Below are positions 25,328 to 33,447 of a stretch of DNA of 34,985 nucleotides, piece after piece (position 1 is the stretch's first letter; the number at the start of each line of letters is the position of its first letter). The position numbers and the translations under genes are program-made. Under the pieces are notes generated by a model. It made no database searches, was not told the origin of the DNA, and saw only the letters and a program-made list of their open reading frames with translations. Source of the DNA: Myxococcales bacterium (GTDB lineage Bacteria > Myxococcota_A > Polyangia > Polyangiales > Polyangiaceae). The stretch lies in assembly GCA_903642325.1 (NCBI GenBank), contig CAHJWM010000051.1, positions 1-34,985 on the forward strand. The letters are read 5' to 3'.

Positions 25328-26416
25328 TCAGCCCAGCGCTTCGCAGATCGCCGTGTACGCGTCGTTCCAGGCCTGCAGGTCACCCTTGGCGCCGTCCACG
25401 ATGCTGAGACCAAAGCCCGGCGGGACGGTCGCGAACTCGTTGTGATTGAAGCGCCGCCGCCATGCGACCTTACCGACCAAGCGGACGCGGCGCTCGCTGC
25501 GTGGTGGGCACATTTCCACCCACACCTCGTCGTCTTCAGGCGCGGCAAGTGTGCGAACGTACAATCCGCCTTCGCTCACGTTATAGCAGAAACCAAAGTC
25601 GTCCTTCTCGCGACCAGCGCCGCGGAAAGCGACGGTGGTTCCATACAGAATGCGCGGACTGCGGCGGTTGTTGACCGAGCCGCCTTTGAGCTCGTTGGAG
25701 GCAAAGAGAACGTTTTCTGGGGGCGCGAACGCATCAATCACGCCTACGCCAAGCGCCCCGTCGAGCTCCGCCCGGATCGCCTTTAGGTCGCGCGGGTTGG
25801 CGCAAACGATGAAGTTCGCCTTGCTGCCGACGTTGCGAGCCGCTTCGATGGTCGCCGAATAATCGTCGGCGAGCTCGGCGTTGAGCACCGCCAAGGCGAT
25901 GTCTTCCTGCACTGCGAAGCGCGCGGCGTCGTCCTTGGTCACCGCGAACATGACGGAGTAGCCCGCGTTTCGCAACACACGGCCGACCACCGTGCGCCGC
26001 GCCTTGTCGCTTTCCGCAACGAGCGCGGTCCCACGGCCCGAAGCCGGCAAGGTTGCAACTTCTCGCGGCAAGCTGCGAAGGCGCGTCAGCAGTGGGCGGG
26101 TCACACAAAGTGGCAGTACGTCGTCTGCGCCCCAGCTGAAGGCGTTGCTGAAACACAGGTCGCCCATCTCGCGCGCCAGAGCGATCATGGGCAGCCGCGC
26201 GTGACGTGCGCTGCTGCGCGTCTGCACGGCTAGTGATTCGGAGGCTTCGGTGTCGAGCAGCATCGCCATCGCATCGTGCGACTCGAGCCAGCGACCGGCT
26301 TCCTCCGCGGAGTCCGCCGTGTGCAACGTAAACGCTGCCTGCTCGGCAACGACCGACAGCGCCATGCGCTCCTCGCGCCGAAATCGTCCGAACGCGAGGA
26401 TTTCCCGGGTTTCCAT
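25328..26416 (-). CDS. Double pseudo-receiver PilZ-domain protein
   Basis: A 362-residue cytoplasmic protein. Residues 1-110 and about 125-240 each look like a response-regulator receiver fold (for example ALVAESDKARRTVVGRVLRN followed by ALAVLNAELADDYSATIEAA). The second keeps an ESD at the acidic pocket, but the phosphoacceptor Asp region (VLNAEL, LLDTEA) is altered, so both are probably degenerate receivers. The C-terminal PilZ domain (about 255-355) retains the RRSPR (RxxxR) and NVSEGG ((D/N)xSxxG) motifs needed for c-di-GMP binding. It is therefore a likely c-di-GMP effector. ATG 26416 is used; a GTG at 26491 is possible. It lies 98 bases after cdnL in the same direction. Confidence 0.82.
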   Translation of the reverse strand: METREILAFGRFRREERMALSVVAEQAAFTLHTADSAEEAGRWLESHDAMAMLLDTEASESLAVQTRSSARHARLPMIALAREMGDLCFSNAFSWGADDVLPLCVTRPLLTRLRSLPREVATLPASGRGTALVAESDKARRTVVGRVLRNAGYSVMFAVTKDDAARFAVQEDIALAVLNAELADDYSATIEAARNVGSKANFIVCANPRDLKAIRAELDGALGVGVIDAFAPPENVLFASNELKGGSVNNRRSPRILYGTTVAFRGAGREKDDFGFCYNVSEGGLYVRTLAAPEDDEVWVEMCPPRSERRVRLVGKVAWRRRFNHNEFATVPPGFGLSIVDGAKGDLQAWNDAYTAICEALG

Positions 26417-26514
26417 AGGCTTCAAAACGGACGCTTTCGGCCGGTCTAAAGCCCATTGTTGCTCCCGTACGACGCGCCGCCGCGGGGACACCAGCCTGGC
26501 TTTTCAGGCGGCGA

Positions 26515-27024
26515 TCAGGCCGAGAAGATCTGCTGGATCTCGCCTTCCATAGCCGCGGGTAAGATCTTTCGGGCAATCGCCAACTCTTGAACCAATAGGC
26601 TCCTGGCTTGATCGAGCAGGCGACGCTCGCCGAAAGATAAATCCTTGTCGAACTTCAGCCGGTACATGTCCCGAAGAACCTTGGCGATTTCCGACGGAAG
26701 GCCGCTTTTCAACATTTCCGTGTACGCGCGAAAACGGCGATTCCAGGGTTGCAAATCGACAGCGACTTCTGGTGCTTTGAGGATTTCCAAAATGGTTTGG
26801 GCCTCCTTCTTCTTCATCACCGGACGCAGCCCGACGCGAGCCGCGGCTTCTGTCGGTACCATCACCTTCAGCCCGCTGTCCTTGATCTTGATCACGTAAC
26901 AAGTCGTTTTTCGACCGCCTAGGTCGCGGTCCTCGAGCTCCACCACCTCACCGACGCCATGCGCCGGATGCACTGCCATATCACCAGCTTTGAACGTGTA
27001 GCGCGTGACGACTTCTGTATTCAC
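26515..27024 (-). CDS. cdnL: CdnL/CarD-family transcription regulator
   Basis: A 169-residue protein of the CarD_CdnL_TRCF family. Residues 10-65 form the Tudor-like RNA-polymerase beta-subunit binding domain (FKAGDMAVHPAHGVGEVVEL, then YVIKI, GLKVMVPT). Residues 75-165 are the helical DNA-contacting domain, with the conserved Trp in DLQPWNRRFRAYTEMLKSG. In Myxococcus xanthus the about 164-residue CdnL is essential and stabilises open complexes at sigma-A promoters including rRNA promoters. This protein has that size and lacks the HMGA-like tail of CarD, so CdnL is the better name. The start is GTG at 27024, preceded by GAGAGGG. The upstream region 27025-27395 is long. Confidence 0.93.
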   Translation of the reverse strand: MNTEVVTRYTFKAGDMAVHPAHGVGEVVELEDRDLGGRKTTCYVIKIKDSGLKVMVPTEAAARVGLRPVMKKKEAQTILEILKAPEVAVDLQPWNRRFRAYTEMLKSGLPSEIAKVLRDMYRLKFDKDLSFGERRLLDQARSLLVQELAIARKILPAAMEGEIQQIFSA

Positions 27025-27395
27025 CGACGATTGCCCTCTCGCATGGGAGCAAAGGTGCGACAGCCACCGAGGTCGCGCACCTTCGCAGCGCCGTGGCGAG
27101 CGCTTGACCTAAGTCAGCGCCGCTCACAGCGAGAAACCCTCCTGCACTCACGCGAAGGCCGTCCTAGCTTCTACCCGACCGCCGCAGTGCAGCACGGCAA
27201 GGTCCTAGCACTCAATGGAAGCTTTGGTCAATTGCGCTTTATGGTTTGACGTAACTTGTTTGGACGCAGGAGGGCTTGAAAATTCAGATGTTTCGCGTGG
27301 CATTCGGGTGACCTGCGACTCACTCGACTCCGCGCCTTCACCGACGCCTACGTAAACATGAGTGCTTGTCCTACTTACCACTACGTAGTGTTGAA
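27025..27395. promoter_or_regulatory. Upstream regulatory region of cdnL
   Basis: A 371-base gap without a believable gene. On the minus strand, TTGACC (27231-27226) with an 18-base spacer to TAGGAC (27207-27202) is a possible promoter, though its -10 is poor. The octamer GTCCTAGC occurs twice (27161-27168 and 27202-27209), 41 bases apart, about four helical turns. A perfect 12-base palindrome CACTACGTAGTG lies at 27379-27390, next to the end of the lipoprotein gene. The long leader suggests regulated transcription of cdnL. Confidence 0.4.
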
Positions 27396-28400
27396 TTAGT
27401 TGCGCGGCGCAAGCGCGGGCGGCGCGCCGCTTGGCAAACGTAGGATCTGCGTGATGTCGCCGAGCACCGATGCGCGCAGGCCGCGCACTAGCGGCGCGAG
27501 CTCGAGCGTTACACGCAGTGTGAGTAACTCGCCCGTGGCCGTGACTTCTGCGCTCTCGGGTAAGGCGAACAGCTGCCCCGTTGCACTCCGCGCAAACACG
27601 GTCCACGCCAAACTCATGCGGTCTGCCGCCGCGCGCGCGGCGTCCCCCCAAGCGCCCGACAAGCAGATCGTCGTGGCGATCTGGCCATGGCCTTTTGGTT
27701 GGGCCGCGATCGCAACCGCCACCGTGGATTGTAGGAGGCCCCCGGCCGCGAGTTGCCACTCATCCGCAAACGGACCGGGGGCCAACAGTACCGCCACGTT
27801 ATCGGCATACAGGTCGGGCAAGCTTTCGAGAGCGGCGCCGCGCAGCGCTCGCGGCGAGCTCTTCAATCGCTCTAGCGCGTAGGCCTCGGCGACCTTCGCC
27901 GGCATCGGATCCCCGACGGCGACAACGAGGGCTCGCTCACCGACGGTGAGCATGGTTTCGGGGGTTTGCCCAACTACGCCGGTGATACGAACGAGCGCGG
28001 GGTGGGGGTGTTTGGTCGCGGCGCCAGCGAGCAGCCGATCAGCAAAGTCGACACGCGCTCGCGCTGCGACTCCGCTCGGGACTTCCGCCAGGTATAGCGT
28101 TGAATACGGGAAACCGGCGATGGCCGCCGAAGGCAGCGCTCGCAAGTCGACGCCGCTCGACTCCTCGAACGCCTCGAAGCGCCGCGCCGGGACGATCTCG
28201 AAGACCGCCGGGCCGAGCTCTGGGTCCGACAGGATCTGTCGCGGGCGAATCAGCAATAGCCAGCGCAGGCCAGCGGCGGCAACGAGGTCGCTGAGAGGGC
28301 CGGCATGGATCGCACGGACCGTGACTTGGGGTACGGCCGGCGGTGGCGCGGCGGGGGACGCACAGGCGCCGGCCCAAACCACCAAGGGCAGTACCCTCAA
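27396..28400 (-). CDS. Putative lipoprotein of unknown function
   Basis: About 334 residues. The N-terminus MRVLPLVVWAGACASPAAPP has a short basic n-region, a hydrophobic core and a lipobox-like AGAC at C13, followed by a Pro/Ala linker, so it is probably lipidated and periplasmic. The body has LRWLLLIRPRQILSDPELGP, GFPYSTLYLAEVPSG, LTVGERALVVAVGDP and a final region RVTLELAPLVRGLRASVLGD. I do not recognise a family. The start is not decided: TTG at 28400 fits the signal peptide and follows the upstream IHF-like stop by 28 bases, while ATG 28490 in the same frame would overlap that gene by 62 bases. Confidence 0.7.
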   Translation of the reverse strand: MRVLPLVVWAGACASPAAPPPAVPQVTVRAIHAGPLSDLVAAAGLRWLLLIRPRQILSDPELGPAVFEIVPARRFEAFEESSGVDLRALPSAAIAGFPYSTLYLAEVPSGVAARARVDFADRLLAGAATKHPHPALVRITGVVGQTPETMLTVGERALVVAVGDPMPAKVAEAYALERLKSSPRALRGAALESLPDLYADNVAVLLAPGPFADEWQLAAGGLLQSTVAVAIAAQPKGHGQIATTICLSGAWGDAARAAADRMSLAWTVFARSATGQLFALPESAEVTATGELLTLRVTLELAPLVRGLRASVLGDITQILRLPSGAPPALAPRN

Positions 28401-28428
28401 AGCGTTTCGGAGAGCAACGCCGCCGCGC

Positions 28429-28758
28429 TCAATCGTCCGAGTCGTCGTCGCTTTCGTCACCGCCGGTGATCGGCGTGTGCCGACTCGCATTGACGAGCTC
28501 TTTCAGCTCTTTGCCGACTTTGAAGAATGGCAAACGCTTCGCCGGTACGGGCACGGGCTGCCCTGTCCGTGGGTTGCGCCCAGCATAGGGCTTGTAGGGT
28601 CGCACGGTGAAGCTGCCGTAACCGCGGATCTCAATGCCTTCGCCACGTTGCAGCGCTTCCGTCATTGCGTCGAACACGCAATTGACGACCATTTCTGCGC
28701 GTGCCTTGGTCAGCTCCCCTCGGGCGGCAATGGCCTCGATGAGCTCACTTTTGGTCAT
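28429..28758 (-). CDS. IHF/HU-family DNA-binding protein with acidic tail
   Basis: A 109-residue nucleoid-associated protein. It begins MTKSELIEAIAARGELTKAR. The core contains IEIRGYGSFTVRPY and the DNA-inserting beta-arm GRNPRTGQPV, where the Pro that intercalates in IHF/HU is present. PFFKVGKELKELVN ends the fold; this ending and the N-terminus are closest to the IHF beta subunit. After residue 93 there is an acidic tail (GGDESDDDSDD) absent from typical IhfB or HU. Ribosome site GGGAGG precedes ATG 28758, and a sigma-70-like promoter lies at 28794-28822. The lipoprotein gene follows closely. Confidence 0.92.
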   Translation of the reverse strand: MTKSELIEAIAARGELTKARAEMVVNCVFDAMTEALQRGEGIEIRGYGSFTVRPYKPYAGRNPRTGQPVPVPAKRLPFFKVGKELKELVNASRHTPITGGDESDDDSDD

Positions 28759-28793
28759 CTGCTCGTTGCCTCCCTCAGCGCGTTAATCAAAGG

Positions 28794-28822
28794 ATCGTCT
28801 TCTCTAAAGCCTCAATTGTCAA
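28794..28822 (-). promoter_or_regulatory. Sigma-70-like promoter of IHF-like gene
   Basis: On the minus strand: TTGACA (28822-28817, perfect -35), a 17-base spacer, then GACGAT (28799-28794, 3/6 match to TATAAT). It sits about 35 bases before the ATG at 28758, in the 136-base gap after the membrane-protein pair. This makes the IHF-like gene the head of its own unit. Confidence 0.6.
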
Positions 28823-28894
28823 CGCCTTTTCAGGAACGACGGCTGCCCACGTTGTGTGCTAACGAACGCTCGACTCCTACACTCGCCAAACGCG

Positions 28895-30898
28895 CTATGG
28901 CCTCACTTCCACGTAATCCAGCATGCCGAGTCGCGATGCGGTGAGTCGAAAACGCTGCGCGCCGCCGGGCACGGTAACGAGACCGAAGTCGAGCTCCAAA
29001 CACGCAGGCGCTCCCCCCGCTACTTGCAACGACGCTGCTCCCGGCATCAGCCCCTGCTCCTCTGCCGGTCCCGGCACGACATCCGCCGTTCCTGGGCGAA
29101 GCGTCAGCGTGGTGGGCGGCCCCGCCGCGCGGATCCAGCCGAGGTAAAGGGTATGGGGGGAGCTGTCAGGCGCCAGGAGCTCGAAATCGACCGACATGCC
29201 GGCCGGTGAGCTGGACGGTTGGAGGTGAAGGCTGCGGCCGCTCGAAGCGCACGGAAAAAAGTCAGGCTGGGCCCAGCCGCCGCGCACTGCGAGCGGCGGC
29301 CACTCGGACTCGGCTTCCGTTCGGAAACGAGCCGCGTCGGGTGTGTACGGTAGGAGCTCGGGGTGGCCGTCGCTTGCGGAGGGCTGGTACGAGTAGCGGT
29401 AGCTCGCGGGGCGGCCGAGGCGATTCCAGAGTACGAGGTCGTGGGCGTCGTGCTCGTAGCGAGCGATGACCAGACCGCGCTGGGCATTCGCTTGCCCCGG
29501 GTCATGCCCCAGATTGAAGCCGTGATCGGTGTCGACGAAGATCAGGCCATGGGTGACATGCGCGCGCGTCAACACCTCGGTTTCGAACATAGGACGGCCA
29601 CCCTCACGTTCCGCGAGGGCACGGTGCGAAAAGCTTGCGTGTAGCGCGAAGCCGGCGAGCGAAAGGGGCAGGGCGAAGGCGCGCAGACGCAAGTGCACGA
29701 CCGCCAGGGCCAAGAGCACGTGCTCGAGCGGCAGGAGATCCGCGAACAGCCGCGCCCCTCCACCCGGGTAACTTGCGTCGAAATAGAATGGCGCGTAGGC
29801 GAGCACTAAGCCCAAGCAGCCAAAAAAAATCGTGGGCACGCCGCGAGCTTTCCGGCCCAGCCAAGCTCCGGCCGGAATCAAGAGCGCGAGGGGCGCTGCG
29901 TTGGCGATGTCGATGCTGTGGACCGCGAGCCGTCGTAGCGTCACGCGCAATGCTTGGCTCGGGCCGTAGCCGTTCGGTAAACGCGCGCGAACGTATTCGC
30001 CGTGCTCGAACAGGCAGCCAATTCGGGGCCCAAATCCGTAACGGAAGCAGCCTGGTGGGCCGTCGGCGAGCGCGTAGTATGCAAGCTGCGTAGAGCCCCA
30101 GAAGCTGCCAGTCGTAGCGCGCTGATAGCAAAGCAAGAGGAGCGTGCCTGGGATCAATCCAAGGGCGAAACACAGGGCGCGACGCGGGCTCCGTACTAAC
30201 AGGCTAGCGCTGAGCACGAGGGCGACCAGGCCCGTGATGGGCCGCGTCGCCAATAACCAGCCGCAGCCAAGCCCGCAGAGCAAGGCGTCCGAGCGCCGAG
30301 CCCGAAGTGCGAGCCACGTAGTGCCGCACAGCAACAGCCCGCTCAGGCCGTGCGACATGGTGTCGGCGGTGTGATAGCGCAGCGCGGCGCACACCACCGA
30401 CAGGCCGGCGGCCAGCAACGCGACGTCGCTTCGACCGCTCACCTCGCGCGCGAGCGCATAGGTGCATAGCACGATCAGCGCCGCCAAAAACGGCCCGACC
30501 GCCATCGGAGCATGGATCAAAAACCCTGCCGCGAGCAGCGCTGCGTAGCCGGGAGGAAAAATCACCGCCAACGAATGGTCGCCGGGAGCAAGTAGAAATC
30601 GCCCGCGAAAGGAGCCCGAAGGCGCTAGGAGTGGGAACGAGAAGTAGCCGTGCGCCATGGCGCGGGCTTGCAGGTAATAGCTCGTGGCATCGATGATGCG
30701 CGGACCGCCGCGCAGATAGTGAGCGATGTAGCCAAACGATAACAGCGACGCGCCAAGCGCAAGCGCCGGAAGCAGTCCACGCCGTGACGCACCGGATTGA
30801 CGCATTCGCATGATGGGAACGAGCACGCACGCTGCCGCCAGCGCAGCCCATGCCACACCGTCAGGAGGCAAGCCGAGCGTCGTGTAGGGCGAGCTCAA
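28895..30898 (-). CDS. GT-C-like multi-pass membrane protein (second of pair)
   Basis: About 667 residues. At least ten hydrophobic segments lie in residues 15-480 (for example VAWAALAAACVLVPIM, LLAAGLSVVCAALRY, GLVALVLSASLLVRS, ALCFALGLIPGTLLLL). A soluble C-terminal part of about 190 residues follows and ends in a beta-rich domain. Near the first long loop, IIDATSYYLQARAMAHGYF (D70) and VIFPPGYAALLAAGFL recall GT-C polyprenyl-phosphate-sugar transferases (ArnT/PMT-like), where an early Asp is catalytic. The start is TTG 30898 overlapping the upstream stop as TTGA; GTG 30856 is the alternative. It is probably involved in cell-surface glycosylation. The acceptor and sugar donor are unknown. 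Confidence 0.72.
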   Translation of the reverse strand: MSSPYTTLGLPPDGVAWAALAAACVLVPIMRMRQSGASRRGLLPALALGASLLSFGYIAHYLRGGPRIIDATSYYLQARAMAHGYFSFPLLAPSGSFRGRFLLAPGDHSLAVIFPPGYAALLAAGFLIHAPMAVGPFLAALIVLCTYALAREVSGRSDVALLAAGLSVVCAALRYHTADTMSHGLSGLLLCGTTWLALRARRSDALLCGLGCGWLLATRPITGLVALVLSASLLVRSPRRALCFALGLIPGTLLLLCYQRATTGSFWGSTQLAYYALADGPPGCFRYGFGPRIGCLFEHGEYVRARLPNGYGPSQALRVTLRRLAVHSIDIANAAPLALLIPAGAWLGRKARGVPTIFFGCLGLVLAYAPFYFDASYPGGGARLFADLLPLEHVLLALAVVHLRLRAFALPLSLAGFALHASFSHRALAEREGGRPMFETEVLTRAHVTHGLIFVDTDHGFNLGHDPGQANAQRGLVIARYEHDAHDLVLWNRLGRPASYRYSYQPSASDGHPELLPYTPDAARFRTEAESEWPPLAVRGGWAQPDFFPCASSGRSLHLQPSSSPAGMSVDFELLAPDSSPHTLYLGWIRAAGPPTTLTLRPGTADVVPGPAEEQGLMPGAASLQVAGGAPACLELDFGLVTVPGGAQRFRLTASRLGMLDYVEVRP

Positions 30899-33114
30899 GG
30901 AGTCGCTACTGCCCAGATCTGGAACAAGGCTCGTTCGCCCGCGCCACCGCCGAAGACTACCGTCACGCGGTCTGCATGCGGCGCAGGTAGGGTGACGCGG
31001 GTCTCCAGCCAGCCATCGTTCGGATGCAGCTGCACGTGTCCCGCGAGCCTGTCCGAAAACCAAATGTCGAATTCGGTAGCTACCGTAGGAGCACTCCGAA
31101 TCAACAGCGTGAGCGGCTTTTCGGGCGGCAAATGCCCCAATCGAAACGTCTCGGTAACTCCGGGCGGTACGAGTCGGGCGGCGTCCCACAGGTCTTCACG
31201 AGGCCGGCTCGGATTTTCGAGCAGCTTCATGAACACGAAGCCAACATGCTTTTCCGAAAGCGTGTAGCCGTGCTCGCGCTCACTGACCAAGTCGGCTTGG
31301 TCGACTGAATCGACGATGCGCTCACCTGGCCGCAAGGAGAATGGCACACCGCTTTGATCGAGCGCATCCCAATGCGGTCTATACAGAACCTTGCTCGTGC
31401 CGCCGCAGATCACGTTGCCACGGACCGGCACCTGAGCGACTCGAGTGCCGAACCAAATCGGGAAGTCGCCCCACCAGCTCGGATAGATCGCCAGCAGGTC
31501 GGGCCGCTCCGCTTGCGGAATACGTTCGATGAGCTCGAGCGCGGCGGCAATGCCGATGCGTGTCGCGCGCGCGAAGGGTAAGCCGTGAAAACCGCCCAGA
31601 CCGATCACGTCCAACGCAGGCACATCGGAAGCGTACGGAATGGCGCCTGCGTCGCCGACCAGCACGCGCTTCGACCTCAGCGCGGGGTCCTGGCGGATCA
31701 AAGCCCCGGCCGTCAGATGCTGGTCCAAAATGTTGCGCGCGGCGCGCCCGAAAAACCAAATTTGCTGACGAAAGCGAGGAATTTGATGAAATACGAAGCC
31801 CCCGGTGGTGAGCAGCGCAAGAGCGGCACCGAGGACGTTCGAGCGAGTTCGCGAGCGTGCGGCGCGCGACAGAAGCGTGCCGAGGCCCAAGCCTGCGGAC
31901 AAGAGCAACCAAGCCACTGCTGGCATGGTGTAGCGCTCGTTTTGCCAGCGCACTTGGCCGTTCAACGCCACGATCATCAGCCAGCTCAGCACGCTGGCCC
32001 AAAGCACGAGCCCGACGCGTCGCGTGGCCGTGCAAAAGAGCGGCACGGCCGCTAGCGCCCAGACGATCCAGCCGAACGCGGCAACGTCCGCGAAGTGATA
32101 CTGGGTGACGCGCAAGATCTGATACTTGAGGTGAAAGAGCCAGGCGTCCCAGACGCCTTTCGGGGTGAGGAACGGATGATTGAGCTCGAGCTTGACCAGG
32201 GCGCCAGCGGCGCTGGATTCGCCGGTCAGTAACCGATTGGCCAGGCCGTGTGCCAGCAACACGCACACGGCGGGTCCGCCCGTCAGCGCGAGCAGCCTGA
32301 ACACTTCGCGTAGGCCACGCGCTCGTGCGAGCCAGACCGCCGATGCCGCAAGCACGATCAGCGCCGCGGCGCCCTCGGGTCTCGTTGCAACGAGGGTCGC
32401 GCCCCACGCGCCGAGTAGAGCGGCAGGCTTGCCGAGAGCGCGCTCCGGGGCGCGCGCCGCGGCGCTGAGGTCGTCCCAGGCGATCAGGGCTCCCCCCCAC
32501 AAAGCTAGGAAAAAAGCCACCTCCATGCCGCTGAATAAAGACCAATCCAGAGCACCTACACACAGCAGCCCGGGCGGGAACAAGTAGCTGACCGCGGGTG
32601 GCAGCCCAGCACACAGGCGCCGCGCCGCGACCAGTAATCCAAACACGCCGACACAGGCGATGATCGCCGCCCAGGCCATCAGCTCGAGCTTTCGGAAGCC
32701 GAGCACGTAGCCAAGAGCGAGGACGAACGGGTAAAGCAAACTGGTCCCGCCGCTGGAATAACCCGCGCCCTCCGACCATTGAAAGGGGTGGCCGCGCGCC
32801 GCCTCACGAGCGAAGTCGAAATGAATGAATACGTCGTCTAGCGGCGCAGACCAGCTGCCGAGGACCCGCTCGCGGGCAAAGAATTGATACAGGTCCGGGC
32901 GTGCCCACGCATAAGCGTACAAAGTTTGAAGCTTGACGGCGGCATAGAAGCGACACGCCACGAATAGCGTGCAGCCGCCTGCGAACGCCAAGTAAAGCAT
33001 CGGCTCGTAGCGGTGGAAGCTCGGGCTCAGGTACGAGCGTACGGAGCGCGCCGCGAGACCGGCCGCACCGACGCCTGCGGGGTGTGGGGAAGCAGATCTA
33101 TCGAGTTCGGCCAT
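30895..33114 (-). CDS. GT-C-like multi-pass membrane protein (first of pair)
   Basis: 739 residues from ATG 33114. About eleven transmembrane segments lie between residues 36 and 460. The first extracytoplasmic loop contains PLDDVFIHFDFAREAARGHP (D93-D94) and EGAGYSSGGTSLLYPFVLAL, a layout typical of GT-C mannosyl- or arabinosyl-type transferases, in which a DD or DE pair binds the metal and lipid-phosphate sugar. A soluble C-terminal part (about 480-739) ends in a beta-sandwich-like region (PLTLLIRSAPTVATEFDIWF). A similar C-terminal layout occurs in the gene after it. Translation is coupled to that gene by a 4-base overlap. The family is an inference from topology and motifs. Confidence 0.75.
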   Translation of the reverse strand: MAELDRSASPHPAGVGAAGLAARSVRSYLSPSFHRYEPMLYLAFAGGCTLFVACRFYAAVKLQTLYAYAWARPDLYQFFARERVLGSWSAPLDDVFIHFDFAREAARGHPFQWSEGAGYSSGGTSLLYPFVLALGYVLGFRKLELMAWAAIIACVGVFGLLVAARRLCAGLPPAVSYLFPPGLLCVGALDWSLFSGMEVAFFLALWGGALIAWDDLSAAARAPERALGKPAALLGAWGATLVATRPEGAAALIVLAASAVWLARARGLREVFRLLALTGGPAVCVLLAHGLANRLLTGESSAAGALVKLELNHPFLTPKGVWDAWLFHLKYQILRVTQYHFADVAAFGWIVWALAAVPLFCTATRRVGLVLWASVLSWLMIVALNGQVRWQNERYTMPAVAWLLLSAGLGLGTLLSRAARSRTRSNVLGAALALLTTGGFVFHQIPRFRQQIWFFGRAARNILDQHLTAGALIRQDPALRSKRVLVGDAGAIPYASDVPALDVIGLGGFHGLPFARATRIGIAAALELIERIPQAERPDLLAIYPSWWGDFPIWFGTRVAQVPVRGNVICGGTSKVLYRPHWDALDQSGVPFSLRPGERIVDSVDQADLVSEREHGYTLSEKHVGFVFMKLLENPSRPREDLWDAARLVPPGVTETFRLGHLPPEKPLTLLIRSAPTVATEFDIWFSDRLAGHVQLHPNDGWLETRVTLPAPHADRVTVVFGGGAGERALFQIWAVATP

Positions 33115-33447
33115 TCGCGCCGCGCGCCATTTACCACCACCGGCGCCGAAGGCTCCGTAGTTACGATTTCCGCGCGGTTTCTCGGCAAGAAAGGCGCACG
33201 CTTTCGCGGCTGCGCACCGTCCGGCCGGCGCGCTACGGCGGCGCCCGAAGTGTACCCGAAACCCGCTCACTCCAGGCAAGTAAGCGGCCCATTATTCGGG
33301 CGCGAAAGGGTGCGGCAGAAGTTCGGAAAGGTTCGGAAATGAGTCGAGAAGAACGCGAAAGAAACCAGTGTTCGAGCTTGCGGGAGCGGCACGGAGGCGC
33401 TCTACTAGTGGTCTGGTTCTCTCAGCGGGTTCGAGCTCGAAACGGAT
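33115..33447. other. Divergent intergenic region
   Basis: A 333-base spacer between two diverging genes. A direct repeat of GTTCGGAAA (near 33319 and 33330) lies in it. Overlapping open frames on both strands have no ribosome sites or motifs. Promoters for both flanking genes should lie here, but I could not identify a clear pair. Confidence 0.4.
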
